This document shows, piece after piece, positions 10,988-21,173 of a DNA stretch of 64,000 nucleotides (position 1 is the first letter of the stretch; every line of letters starts with the position of its first letter). The stretch is from Diplonema japonicum (taxonomy: Eukaryota > Euglenozoa > Diplonemea > Diplonemida > Diplonemidae): assembly GCA_964019335.1 (NCBI GenBank), contig OZ025718.1:186001-250000 (forward strand), read 5' to 3'. The translations under genes were made by a program, and so were the position numbers. Below the pieces are notes generated by a model. It was not told the origin of the DNA. It was given only the letters and a program-made list of their open reading frames with translations, and searched no databases.

Positions 10988-11545
10988 TCACCCTGAGAAG
11001 GTAATGGAGGTAGAGTTGCTCTTGAAGAAGTTGTGGACCATCCCGAAGTCGAAGTCGGAGGTGCAGTTCTTGGGGGCGTTGGCGGGGTTTGCGGTGGCTG
11101 TGGCGTACAGCATGTGGACGGGCTGCCCAGCGACGAGGGGGTTGTAGCCGCTCGCGATGGGGCGGGTGAAGGAGAGCGTGTAAGCGGCGCCTGCTGCGGA
11201 GAAGTGTGTGTTGCTGATCTCGAGCTTCGGCGCGCTGTTCGGGGGCGGGCTCCCCACGCACGACAGGGGCCTCACACAGGTCTCCCCAGACGGGGTGATG
11301 TACCCCATCACGTAGTCCCCTCCCACCATCATCCCGTTCACCCCGTTGTACCCCAGCGAGAACCACATCAGCTCCTGGTTCGCTGTCGTGTTCACAGTCA
11401 CGTAGGTGTGCACCACAGGCGGCTCCCAGTTCCACTTCAGGTCCACCGTCGCAACCCCTGTCGCAGCAGGGAACGTCATCACCCTCTCACCGTCGTACCC
11501 CGACACAGCACACACTCCAGCAAGCAGGGCAAGCGCGGCCTTCAT
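10988..11545 (-). CDS. Secreted DOMON-domain protein, paralog B
   Basis: The product is 185 residues with a clear signal peptide (MKAALALLAGVCAVSG). DOMON-like strands follow: VDLKWNWEPPVV, ELMWFSLGYNGV, MMVGGDYVMGYITPSG, a two-cysteine loop CVRPLSC, GSPPPNSAPKLEI and the shared C-terminus FFKSNSTSITFSG. Paralog A at 9867-10427 has the same layout with CVGPSGC. This copy is GC-rich and intronless. An extracellular heme- or carbohydrate-binding role is inferred from the family only. Confidence 0.75.
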   Translation of the reverse strand: MKAALALLAGVCAVSGYDGERVMTFPAATGVATVDLKWNWEPPVVHTYVTVNTTANQELMWFSLGYNGVNGMMVGGDYVMGYITPSGETCVRPLSCVGSPPPNSAPKLEISNTHFSAAGAAYTLSFTRPIASGYNPLVAGQPVHMLYATATANPANAPKNCTSDFDFGMVHNFFKSNSTSITFSG

Positions 11546-12109
11546 TTTTTAAGTTAATTAAAGAAGTTGTTTTAAACCTACGTGCAAGGAATGATGGCCT
11601 ACCCTTAGATTTTTTTTCTTTCTTTTTTCTTCGCTTGTTAGAAATAAAAGAGAAAAGACAGAAAAAAAAAGAAAAAAAAAAAGGAGTCGGCTAGTAGGAC
11701 ATAAAAGAGAAAAAGAAGAAAAAAAAAAAAAAAGACAAATTAAGGGTACCTGCGGCATGTGGCAGGACACCAAAAGGGGGAAAAGTTGAAAGCACCTTGT
11801 TATTGTAGCTCCAAGGTTCTGCGTGAGGTCTGCGGGCTAACAACGAAGCCGTAGCCGCCCTTGAGGTGAAGACCTCAAGCCTTGCGGTTGATAAGCCTCT
11901 CTGCAGTACAGATGAAGCGGACAAAAGTGTAACACAAGGACTCGTGCGATTCCAAATGGATTTGAGCAATAGCAAGTCACACGAGAAGGGGATGCAGCAG
12001 CTACTAGTACCCCAGCGCTCTCTTGTCATATCAAACACACTCAAAAGATTCTCGAATTCTGCAGTTTATTTTTCGATTTCTTTCAAAAAGGGTTTGGCTA
12101 ACGTTGTTT
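11546..12109. other. Intergenic with a short shared repeat, no confident gene
   Basis: At 11739-11771 a TTAAGGGTACCTGCGG-type element is nearly identical to one at 13311-13343 inside the piggyBac remnant. The downstream 11770-12060 has mixed composition with open frames on both strands but no recognisable family; it may be an old mobile-element fragment. Confidence 0.5.
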
Positions 12110-13249
12110 TTAGAAACGAAGTTCAGCCCCATGTTCCTGTAACACTGGCAGCAAGTCGCGATGGCGGTATTGAAGAGCAAGGCTAGAGGGCGTGTCGCCA
12201 TCCTCACTCCTTGCATTCGGATCAGCCTTGTGCTCAAGCAGAATTGTACATCGGTTGAGGAAGCCCCATCTCGCCCCGTAGTGTAATGGGGTCCAGCCAT
12301 CGTTGTCACGCGCCTCAATGTTCGCCCCAAGCCCTAACAAAAACTGAATCGCTGACCTGGGCAAGCACCCGTCACAGATGGCATAGTGTAAAGGTGTCTT
12401 CCCGTTTTTGCATTTTAGATTGACATCGAGGTCTTCCCCCAAGAGGAGACGCCCCATTGCCTCGAGTTTTTGCCAGTTGATCGAGGTGTCCTTTAAAAAT
12501 AAGCACTGGAAGGGGGTCATCCCATTGGTGTCCTCCTCATGGATGTCTGAACCTAGCTTTATCATCTCTCGCATCAAACCTGTCGTGGTGGCGCCAGAGG
12601 TAGCGGCGACGTGAAGCGGTGAGCTGCCCTTGGGGTTCCTGTATTTCAGTATGGTTTTGCCATGATCGGAGCGCACCAAGAGCTCCGCTACATAGTGACC
12701 ATCTTTACAGCGGAATGCAAGGTGAAGCGGGGTGTCACCTGTTTGGGGTATTTTTTTTTGGGGGGGGGGGAAATTGAAAAAAAAAAAAAAAAAGAATAAC
12801 CCCTAAAACGCCCGCGCGGACGTTTTTGTCCTTATTTCAAAATTTGCTTTTTCGCTAAGTACTTTTTTTTGAACACGGCCCCTGGACTTCAAAATATGGC
12901 GCGGTTTATTTTGTCTTGGAACTACATTTTGCGTTAAAAGTTTTGTTTTAATTGAAACCGGCAGGGTTGGCTTAAAATGAAATCAGATGGTCAAAATAGC
13001 AGCGAAAACGTGAGTCTCCCCCGACTGGTCAGATAAAGAAGAAAAAGACGATGAGGCGGTCAAAGAGGGGCCGGAAACGATGCTTGGGTGGAGAAATACT
13101 CCCAAAGGCCCGAAACATATCATTTCCGTGAAAAGGTGGGCTCAGGACACCTCTAGGTGAAGCGGCCAATGAGGAGGGTGTTTTTAATCTTTTTTTTACA
13201 CACGCAGTACTTGAGCTCATAGTTTCTTCCACGAACGGTCGTTTCGATT

Positions 13250-13307
<58 letters not shown>

Positions 13308-15733
13308 ACATTTAAGGGTACCTGCGGTATGTGGCAGGACGCCTGAAGAGTCTCAATCTATCTCTTGATCGAACCTTTCTGCTGTGGTGTGGCCTTCGGC
13401 CCCTCGTTCACCAAAAACAGCGGAATCTGAATCTTTCCATCCCAGAGTACAAAATTTGGCTTGGGTTGGTCCTGTTAATGGGCTTACGCTCGGCACCGAA
13501 CATGAAGAGCTACTGGACAACAAATTCTATTTTAACCATCCCGGCTTTTGAGAAAATGAGCAAACCGATTCGTTGACATGCAGCGCTACCTCACCTTTGA
13601 CAACCTGGAAAACATCAATAAGGCCCGAAACTGCACCTCATGCGCAGGTTTCTTGACATCATTGTCAACCGGTGTAGGACTGTGCGGACCCCCTAGCAAG
13701 TGGTTGTCTGTTGACGACAGTGTTATCCCGACAACAATAAAAGTCATGGCACCACGAAAAAACAACTCGGTGGGCATCAAGGTGATCGCTACATGCGACT
13801 CATAAAGCGGTTACCTGGCGAAGTTCAACATTTTCAGCAAGAAGTCCACAACACAGGACCTAGTCATGCGTACTGTCGACTCCTAAGGGTTTGCTGTCGA
13901 CCCCTGACCGGCAAGACCAGCTCCAGGGGACTCGAGTTCGGCATATTGAAAACCCGGAAGTGGACCATGGTCGTTTTTTGCGTGTTTCCGTGTCCTTTGG
14001 GTCCCCACCAGGGTAAATTCTAATGTTAAGCGCGCACCCCGACGGAGTACACCTTAAAGCCGTAGCGCTTGCGTTTAGCTGGTTGAAAAACGCTGTGCTT
14101 AAGGCGGGAGAAGGAGCGAATCAATGCTCAGCCCTTGACCGGGGGTGGTATGCAGCTTTCCAGCTGGGGGAGTCCTGGAATGCAGCATCTCCACTTTTGA
14201 TAGTGTCCCGTTGCCCTGTGAGCCAAAGTGGACACAACAAGAAGATATGGAGAAATGTGTCGCGGCCCAGGACACGGCCTATGTAAGGCGTTGTAATCTC
14301 TTCCGTTGTAGACCAGTAGTCCTTGACGCCCACCCTGCAGACTTCGTCCATCAAGGCGGGCAGAACCCAGACGGCGATCCAGGTGTTCAGTTGTACCACG
14401 TCTGCGTCGAATGTGGTGCCCTTGGATGTGGTGCCCTTGGATGTGGCATACACCTTTGAACAGCTGATAATGGACCTCAGCAAGCTGTTTGCGATAAACA
14501 AACTGAAAAGTTGTAGCCTATCCATGTTGCTGTTCGATGTTGCTGGACTCCTGTACCCATGTCATTTCTTGGCCGGTATACGGTTGATATTTGTCCCCCA
14601 ACGCACACCACCCTCATCTGAGGTGGTGCTGGAGTTGGAAGAAGCTCTTCAGAAGGTCCTGAGAAGCTGCTCTCAAATAATAAGTACAAAAGGACACCAA
14701 GCAACCCCCTTGGGGACGGGTTTTTGTGTTTGTTCTTCGCGCAAAAGGGTATTTCAAATAAAAAAGAATTGCGGAGTGCATGGGGGTGCTCACTGTGGTG
14801 ACAAGAGTGGGGAGAAAAGATAATTTTTCTTAAGGACACATATGTCCTCATGGTCCTTTAGTGGTTAATAAAAAAAAGAACAGAGTACACCATACCATTG
14901 GAGTTCGTTGCTGTCACATCAGCACCGTGCTTCAACAGGAGGGAGACAAAGCATCCGGTGTGGTCAAAGTTGGCGGCAGTGTGGAGGGGAGTTTCTTTAC
15001 GGACGTTACGAACATTTACGTCTGCCCCGTGCTGTAGGAGAAGTGTGGCGGCGTTCAAATTGCTTTCCTTGCACGCGCGGTGCAGCGCCGTGCAGCCATC
15101 ACCGTTGGCTGCATTCACATCTCTTGCGTGTTGCAAAATCACAGCGAAGTACCTGGTGGCACACACAGCCTCATGAAGAAGCGTGGTTTCGTTACGGTAA
15201 ATCCACAAGCCCGTATGCACACTTGCTGAGGTGCGGGATAAAAGCAAGTCAACGCTTGTTAAGTAGGTGTATCTGATTTCTGATATTATTATCTCGTAAA
15301 TGAATCTTGCTGTTCTTTCCGGGTTGTCGCACAGCCCAGCGTCAATGAAAAGATCGAGTATGTCGCACAGCGACGCGTTCCCAATCTCATTATTGGTGAA
15401 GAATTTCCCGGCCTTAAACCTTGAGACCAACGTTGAAAAACTAGAGCACCCTATTTCGTCCAGTTTCATTTTAGCCCCGACAGCTTTGTCCAGTTCCACC
15501 TGCAGCTCGCTCTCATCTTCAAAAGGGAGATCGCCGACGTTTCTTCCATCATGCTTGTCTCCAACTTCATAACCGTCAAATGTTAAGGCAAATATTTCTA
15601 AAGATATCCCGGCTAACGTTGCGATTCTGTCCTTCACATCTCTCATCCCCTCGGTTGCTCCTGCTTCTATGCAGATGACTTCGCGGGATGGGAGAACAGC
15701 CTGTAGGCTCACAGACGGACCGTGTGTATCCAT
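12110..15733 (-). CDS. Ubiquitin-like plus ankyrin-repeat protein, intron invaded by a transposon
   Basis: Exon 1 is 15733-14896 and exon 2 is 12738-12110, giving 488 residues. Residues ~8-85 resemble a ubiquitin-like fold (SLQAVLPSREVICIEAG, DVKDRIATLAGI, ALTFDGYEVG). Ankyrin repeats fill the second half: GCTALHRACKESNLNAATLL, ETPLHTAANFDHTGCFVSLL, NGKTPLHYAICDG, GWTPLHYGARWG. Exon 1 stops within a repeat at ..TNSNG and exon 2 resumes DTPLHLAF, restoring the ankyrin consensus exactly across the junction. The intron (12739-14895, GTATGG..AAACAG) is 2157 nt, against 35-65 nt for most neighbours, because a decayed piggyBac element occupies nearly all of it. Partner unknown; likely a protein-interaction adaptor. 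Confidence 0.85.
13331..13905 (+). pseudogene. piggyBac transposase fragment (plus strand, frameshifted)
   Basis: Three consecutive frames carry piggyBac (DDE_Tnp_1_7) hallmarks: WLGLVLLMGLRSAPNMKSYW, then LTFDNLENINKARN with PSKWLSVDDSVIP and NSVGIKVIATCDS, then YLAKFNIFSKKSTT. VDDS aligns with the catalytic Asp of the VDE motif. Frameshifts separate the parts. Confidence 0.75.
14121..14620 (-). pseudogene. Second piggyBac transposase fragment (minus strand)
   Basis: The minus strand reads QLFSLFIANSLLRSI, then VKDYWSTTEEITTPYIGRVL and GRDTFLHIF, the N-terminal half of a piggyBac transposase (YWS, MSRDRF-like region). It is oriented inward from the right terminal repeat. The catalytic part is missing. 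Confidence 0.65.
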
Positions 15734-15884
15734 TTTTTTTTTTTAATTTTATTTTTCTTTCTTGGTGGCATGTTGAGGAAAGAATGTAAAAAAGAAGAAA
15801 AAAAAAGGGAAAAATTAAATAAAACTTATGGGGGGGGGAGGAAAAAAAACAAAAGAGAGGGAAGAGAAAAATACAAAAAAAAAA

Positions 15885-16049
15885 TTATGAATATATGTCT
15901 TTGTTGTTCGCACGAGCAAAAAAAAAAAAGTTTTAAAAAACTGCGAAAGTTTTTTTTCTTTCTTTTTTTTTTTTTTTTTTTTTTTGCTCGGCACAAGTTG
16001 CATTTAGTTATAAAAATTATTTTTTTTTGAAAAGATAACTATTTGTAAC
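15885..16049 (+). repeat. Foldback hairpin repeat, copy a
   Basis: Lies in the gap 15734-16229, which is otherwise A/T and C homopolymers. Arms ATATGTCTTTGTTGTTCGC and GCTCGGCACAAGTTGCAT pair around a GAGCAAAAA/TTTTTGCTC stem, and a CTGCGAAAG block lies in the loop. Other copies are at 34404-34546, 42496-42745 and 44081-45723 (split). Confidence 0.75.
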
Positions 16050-16229
16050 AAAAAAAAACCCCCCCCACTTTTTTTTTGTAAGAGGGGCGACGGGGGGGGG
16101 GGAAATTTTTTTTTTCACAACACAAAAAAAGAAAAATTATATTTTAAGAAAAAAAACAAACGTATTAAAAAAAAAAAAGCTTGTAAAAACTTTCCCCCCC
16201 CCCCCCCCCCTGTGTTCATTCCGTTCCTT

Positions 16230-17399
16230 TTAAAAGTGTTTGTCGCGGTAAGTCAAAGTGTTGTAAGAGTCCGCTGAAATAGCTTTTCCAACGAAATCGG
16301 TGGCCGCCTTTGTATCTTGAGGGAACGATCTAGTAGTGTAATTTGTGTCTGAGTAGTTTGTATAAGGCGTGGCACCACCACTGCTAGCCACAGGCTGCGG
16401 CGCCGTCTTCTTGCTGCGGAAGGACTGAAGCAGGTTCTCCTTGTAACTACGAGCAGCTTCTGTTCCAGAAACCGACCCCGATTCATCACACCCAGATGTA
16501 GTAGCATAACTGCTAGAGTCAGATCTTGACGATGGCCGTGAGTCAGAGGTTCGGTGGCGGTACTTCATGAGCTCTAAATCACGGAAAGATCTCCCTGCCG
16601 CTGCGATATCTTCAAAACTAGAGCGTGTGCTGTTGAGGTCTTCGCCAGAACTGTTCTCCTCCGCGTGGTGGACGTGGTGCTGCATTCTCGCAAACTGTTC
16701 CAGCTCGCTTGTACATTGTTCGATAGACTGTTTTAGATTTTCGTTGTTGGGGTCCAGTTGCAGCCCTTTACAGTACGCTTCCTTCGCCTTCTCGAACTTT
16801 CTCTGCTTGAACAACGCATCGCCCATCCTCGACCAACCTTTGAACCATGATGTTTTCAAATCAACACATTTCTCCGCGTCTTGCAAAGCAAGCAATGGCC
16901 CCGATATCATAGGGGATTGAAGGTACGCTGCCGATCTGTTGCTGTACAGAACAGGGTCGTTGTTCTTGACCTCCATGGCGCGGGTGTACAGGCGTATCGC
17001 GTTTGTGTAGTTCTTTGCTTGGAAGCATTTGTTTCCGATTTCTTTCAGTTGTGTGGGTGAGGTGTCGGGTCCTACTGTGTCGACTTCCCGTTGAAGATCT
17101 GGAGATAACGCTGTTTCAGACCTCCTCCCTGCTTTGGGTTTCCCGCCTCCCATATGTGCGGCGCCTGCTTCATAGACAGGTGGGTTCGGGGACCGCCTGC
17201 CGTAGCAAGGTGGGCTTTTCATCTCTTCCGACGTTTCGTCGAAAACTACCTTGTTGCAACTCCCCTTTTCAGAGGCTCTGATTTTGTCCCAACCGTCCGT
17301 TCCCCCGCTTGACTTGAGGCTGCTTTTTGCAGGAACAGCAACAATGTCGTCTTCAGTCATCCCGAGACTAGAGAGGAACCCGGCCCTTGGGTCATCCAT
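16230..17399 (-). CDS. TPR co-chaperone-like protein
   Basis: The product is 389 residues. Residues ~115-225 form three TPR units (LKEIGNKCFQAKNYTNAIRL, VLYSNRSAAYLQSP, WFKGWSRMGDALFKQRKFEK, KGLQLDPNNENLK). The Lys/Asn/Asn/Lys/Arg positions of the carboxylate clamp that binds Hsp70/Hsp90 C-termini appear kept (GNKCF, SNRSA, FKGWSR), as in STI1/HOP. The N-terminal ~110 and C-terminal ~150 residues are low-complexity Ser/Thr-rich. Chaperone binding is inferred; the client or pathway is unknown. Confidence 0.72.
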   Translation of the reverse strand: MDDPRAGFLSSLGMTEDDIVAVPAKSSLKSSGGTDGWDKIRASEKGSCNKVVFDETSEEMKSPPCYGRRSPNPPVYEAGAAHMGGGKPKAGRRSETALSPDLQREVDTVGPDTSPTQLKEIGNKCFQAKNYTNAIRLYTRAMEVKNNDPVLYSNRSAAYLQSPMISGPLLALQDAEKCVDLKTSWFKGWSRMGDALFKQRKFEKAKEAYCKGLQLDPNNENLKQSIEQCTSELEQFARMQHHVHHAEENSSGEDLNSTRSSFEDIAAAGRSFRDLELMKYRHRTSDSRPSSRSDSSSYATTSGCDESGSVSGTEAARSYKENLLQSFRSKKTAPQPVASSGGATPYTNYSDTNYTTRSFPQDTKAATDFVGKAISADSYNTLTYRDKHF

Positions 17400-17545
17400 G
17401 ATTAAAAAAAAAAAAAAAAAAAAAATCTATATTGTAGAAAAAATTCGGTTGGGAAGGAAAAAAAAGAAGGGGGAAAAAAAAAAAAAAAAAAAAAAAGAGG
17501 GGTGAAAAATATACATGGTTTCTTTTAAAAAAAAAAAAAGGGTAT

Positions 17546-18964
17546 TTACTTCTTCTTCTTGCCTTTCTTCTTCCCAGAGGACAAGGACTGTCGGACTAGG
17601 TATGCTTTGAATGCGGCTTGTAAGCGGGTGCTGGCTTCTCGTTTAGCGGCTTCGAGGTCTTCCTCGCGCTGCTTTTGCTGACGTTCTTTTTCGTCGAGTT
17701 CGCGCCGCAGATCTCGTTTCTGCTTCTCAGCAGAGGACATCGTTGTGGCGTCGTGTAGGCGGGTTTCGAGCAGTTCCTTGGCCTTCCTTTCGTTCTGGTA
17801 GCTCTCCTCCATCTGCCGCTGGCGATCTGTTTGCTTCTCGGCCCACTCCTTTGTGTTCCCTGTCGTCTCTTCGATCTTCCCTTGCAGGTGCTTCCGCAGT
17901 TGGGTGTGTACCTTTATAAAATAGTTGTTTAAATAATCACACACCTGTTTCTCTATCGCAATTTGTTCTTTTAGCATCTCGATTTTCTCCTTCAGCTCCC
18001 GCTGGCGATTTCTTCCTTTTCGAGCCTTTTTTTTTTTTTGTTTTTTTTTTTTTGTTTTTGTTACCTGAGCCTCGGCGCGTGCTTCTGTTTCGCCTTTTTT
18101 CCGGTCGTAATTTTCAGCGCTCTCTTGTCGGAGTTTTCTCACCTTCACCTTCAGCTCGGAGAGCTGTTGTTGGCGTTCCTCGAGCTCCCGCTCCTTCATT
18201 CCACGCTCGAGCGCAACGTCGTTTTGCAGTGTCTTGACGTTCTGGTTGGTCTCCTTCTCACGCTTAACGATGTCGTCTGCCCAGATCTGTTCGTTTTGGT
18301 CATCGATGACCTTAACCGCAAATGATTCATACGTGGCAAGCCCGGCGTTCTGGTTTGCCATGTTAGGACGAATGCTTCGTTGTGATTCTGCCTGAGAGAG
18401 GTCATCGGGGTATGACATAGTTGTGTCGTGAGGCTTGCGAGCGGCAGTACAGGTTTGGCAGGATGTGGAGAGCTCTTTCGAGCATGATTGGAGGAGTTGG
18501 ATGAGTTCGTTTCTGCCTGTTACGACCTTGTTCCAGTTGTTGGAGTCGTTTGGGTTTTCTTTGAGCTGCCGGCAGAGGTCTCTTGAATACTCTTTGAGGT
18601 TTTTCGAAACTTTTTCGAGTTCTTCCTTGTGTCGGCGATGCTCTGAATCGTCTATTGAATCGAAGCATGTCAGGTCCAGAACGGGGTCCAAAGGGTTTGA
18701 CTGTACAGTAGCTGTGACCTTGAGAAGCTCGTCGTATCGCTGTTCCATTTTTCTTTGATTTTCTAAGATTGCGCCGACGCCTGAAGTACCGTCACCGACG
18801 GCGGCTTCTTCTACATCAACCTCCTCATGGCTCAGGATTGAGAGGAGTTGTAGTTTTTCGATGCATCTTAATAGAACGGCGTTCACCCTGTGTGCTTCTA
18901 AAGGAGAACACATTGCGTTCAGATCCTTCGCCTGTGCCCCGGTGGGGCTTTTTTGTACTTCCAT
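17546..18964 (-). CDS. DRC9: Coiled-coil IQ-motif protein, probable dynein regulatory complex subunit 9 (IQCG)
   Basis: The product is 472 residues (459 if a probable in-frame intron at 18026-18064, GTAACA..AAAAAG, is removed). Most of the length is charged coiled coil. Near the C-terminus an IQ-type calmodulin site (TRLQAAFKAYLVRQSL) precedes a Lys tail. A central LCRQLKENPNDSNNWNKVV segment and an ELKEKIEMLKEQIAIEKQVC.. ..NYFIK block resemble IQCG/DRC9, a nexin-dynein regulatory complex subunit of motile cilia, which also has a C-terminal IQ motif and similar size. If right, the organism is flagellated. A generic IQ coiled-coil protein is the alternative. Confidence 0.62.
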   Translation of the reverse strand: MEVQKSPTGAQAKDLNAMCSPLEAHRVNAVLLRCIEKLQLLSILSHEEVDVEEAAVGDGTSGVGAILENQRKMEQRYDELLKVTATVQSNPLDPVLDLTCFDSIDDSEHRRHKEELEKVSKNLKEYSRDLCRQLKENPNDSNNWNKVVTGRNELIQLLQSCSKELSTSCQTCTAARKPHDTTMSYPDDLSQAESQRSIRPNMANQNAGLATYESFAVKVIDDQNEQIWADDIVKREKETNQNVKTLQNDVALERGMKERELEERQQQLSELKVKVRKLRQESAENYDRKKGETEARAEAQVTKTKKKKQKKKKARKGRNRQRELKEKIEMLKEQIAIEKQVCDYLNNYFIKVHTQLRKHLQGKIEETTGNTKEWAEKQTDRQRQMEESYQNERKAKELLETRLHDATTMSSAEKQKRDLRRELDEKERQQKQREEDLEAAKREASTRLQAAFKAYLVRQSLSSGKKKGKKKK

Positions 18965-19098
18965 TTTTTTTTTTTCTTTTTTTTTTTCCCCTTTCTCCCC
19001 GCGATTTTTTTCTTTTGGTTTTTCTTTTTTTGAAGTGGTGGTAGGGGGGGGGGTAGAAAAAAAATTCCCCTAAGAAAAAAAATGAAAAAGATAATAAT

Positions 19099-19133
<35 letters not shown>

Positions 19134-19460
19134 AATAAAGGCACAGTAATGCTACTTTATTCCCCTCTCCCCCTTTTTTTTTCCTCCCCTTGTCGAACAG
19201 CGAAAAAAGACACGGGAGGGGGGGGAAGGAAAAAAAAACCCAGGGGACAAACCCTTGTGGTGCTCCCTTTTTTTTCTTCCCCCCCCTTTTGTCTTTTTTT
19301 TTTAAAGGTAAAAATGTTTCCTTTTTTTAACTATTCCCGACGGGATGCCATTTTTTTTTTAAAAGATTCTTTTTTTAAAAAGAGGATAGTATAAAGAACA
19401 GTGGAGGCAAGATCAACAACTCCTTTTTTTTTTCTTCTTCTTTTTTTTTTTTTTTTTTTC
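18965..19460. other. Intergenic homopolymer tracts, no gene
   Basis: Dominated by T, A and G runs, including about 31 A at 19101-19131. No open frame with natural composition. Confidence 0.75.
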
Positions 19461-20797
19461 TCACCCCTGCTGGGCTGTCTCCAGATTTTGCAAAACAAAC
19501 GAATATTCTGAACCCCCTTCACCACCCAATTCTTGCAATATCCTCAAGGCCTTTGTGTAGTCCTGGACGGCCGCATTCTGGCGATCCATCCTGTGGTATA
19601 TCGTGGCTCTTGTGTTGTAAGCAATCCATGACTCTTCAATTCTCAAAGCTGTTTCGATCTCCCTTATAGCCTGCATGTGAGCATCAAGGTTGGCAGCGTT
19701 CATAGAAATAATGTCAGCTCGTTCACAGTACGCCACCTTATATTTTGTTTTTTTAAAAAAAAAAAAAAAAGATAATAATAAAAAAGGACCCGTCACTATA
19801 CCATGCATTTTTCGTCTGTTCTTATTGCGTTTGACAAATCCCGTAATGCTGCTTCGGTCTGCCCGTTTGCTCTGTTGATGAACCCCCTGTTCAGGTATGC
19901 CTCGCTGTTGTCGACATCCAGTTGAATTGCTTTTGAAAAGGCGTCGAAAGCGCGTTTTAAATCGGTCTTCGCGTAGGCCCGGCCGAGAATACCGTAGAAT
20001 TCTGCACAATCAGGGGACATTTCAATGGCTTTATTGATTTCTTTCAAGCATTTTTCAGACCCGGGGCCGTGCGCGCGGAGGAGCGCGTCAGCTATCCCTG
20101 CGTGCGCTTCGGCAGTATCGTCTATCTCTAATGATGTTTCAAAATCCTTGACGGCTTCTTCATACGCGGCAAGCTTGATCAACACTGTACCTCGTTTAAT
20201 ATACAAATGGGATTTCTGTTCAGGTGTTGTGTCGATAGCGCCAGTCCACGCTGTGACAGATTCCTCCAGATTGTTGAGCATTTCCAGGGCAAGGGCTTTA
20301 TTTGACAGAGACTCTGTTTGGTGTTTTGGGTTCACCTCTATTTGTTGCGTGCAGTCTTCCACACACATTTGATACATTTCCAGGTAGAAATACGCCACTG
20401 CTCTGTTGTTGTAGGCATTTTCGTGTGCTGGATCTTCTTGTATAGCTGCGTCGAAACATTTTATTGCCTCTGTGTATTGCTCTGTTTCAATCAGTTTTTT
20501 CCCCTTCGCCACGTTTGGGTCTGTTTCAGCGCCTGTCCAGTCTATCTTGGGCAGGACCTTTGCCATTGTCACGACCGCGCCGGCGAGGACACCCGCAACG
20601 CTTAGTACCCTTCCTAGTGGGCTTGTCTCGGTTTGGGTTGCACCACCTTCCATTTGCATTACCGGTGATACTTGCGCGCTTTCCAGCATAGTCATTGCTT
20701 GACGTGTGGTCATTGCACCGGTGGCCACGCTTACAGCGGCCGGTCCCAGCTCCTTTAGCAGGCTTATCACCCCCTCCAGAGCTATGTCATTGTCCAT
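19461..20797 (-). CDS. Multi-TPR protein with an N-terminal hydrophobic segment
   Basis: Exons are 20797-19802 and 19736-19461, giving 423 residues. Residues ~60-80 (RVLSVAGVLAGAVVTMAKVL) may be a membrane anchor. About eight TPR units follow from residue ~95 to the end (KLIETEQYTEAIKCFDAAI, NAYNNRAVAYFYLEMYQM, SLSNKALALEMLNNLEESV, AYAKTDLKRAFDAFSKAI, TRATIYHRMDRQNAAVQDY). The 65-nt intron 19737-19801 (GTATAG..TATAAG) sits between two TPRs and joins DEKCM to VAYCERAD in frame. A protein-complex scaffold is likely; no specific family is recognised. Confidence 0.78.
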
Positions 20798-20978
20798 TTC
20801 TTTTATTACTTTTTTTTTTTAAATACGAGAAAAACTTCCCCCCCCCCCCCCTGTGTGTTAATTTATAACGTGGAAGTGTGGGGGGAAGAGAAAAAAAAAG
20901 AAGGGTGGGACCAACGGCGAAAATATTTTTTTTTCTTTTTTCTTCTCACTATGACGGGAGAGGTGTTATCAAAACACC

Positions 20979-21009
<31 letters not shown>

Positions 21010-21098
21010 GAAGGGAGGGAATAAAAAAAACTGGGGGAAAACGAAAATAACAAGGGGGCCTTCCTTCTCACCAGAATGGAAACACTGGGATAGACAGG

Positions 21099-21156
<58 letters not shown>

Positions 21157-21173
21157 GCTAAAAAAGAAACAAA
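20798..21173. other. Intergenic homopolymer tracts, no gene
   Basis: Contains a T run of about 53 bases (21101-21153) and an A run near 20984-21009. Confidence 0.75.

Larger units (their letters stand above)
12796..14867. mobile_element. Decayed piggyBac-type DNA transposon inside an intron
   Basis: Imperfect terminal inverted repeats are visible at 12796-12831 (TAACCCCTAAAACG.. ..TTTTTGTCC) and, reversed, at 14833-14867 (TTAACCACTAAAGGACC.. ..GTGTCC). The right end retains the TTAA target typical of piggyBac; the left reads ATAA. Between them lie two broken transposase fragments in opposite directions. The element is about 2.07 kb and has stop codons and frameshifts, so it is dead. Confidence 0.8.

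Noticed and set aside
13311-13343. TTAAGGGTACCTGCGG repeat (also 11739-11771) as the piggyBac terminus
   Set aside because: piggyBac ends read TTAA-CCC inward; this reads TTAA-GGG and lies inside the element. Better inverted ends exist at 12796 and 14867.
18026-18064. Lys-rich insert in the DRC9-like protein as real coding sequence
   Set aside because: Not fully rejected: it is in frame, but GTAACA..AAAAAG and its all-A/C composition look like an intron; RNA data would decide.
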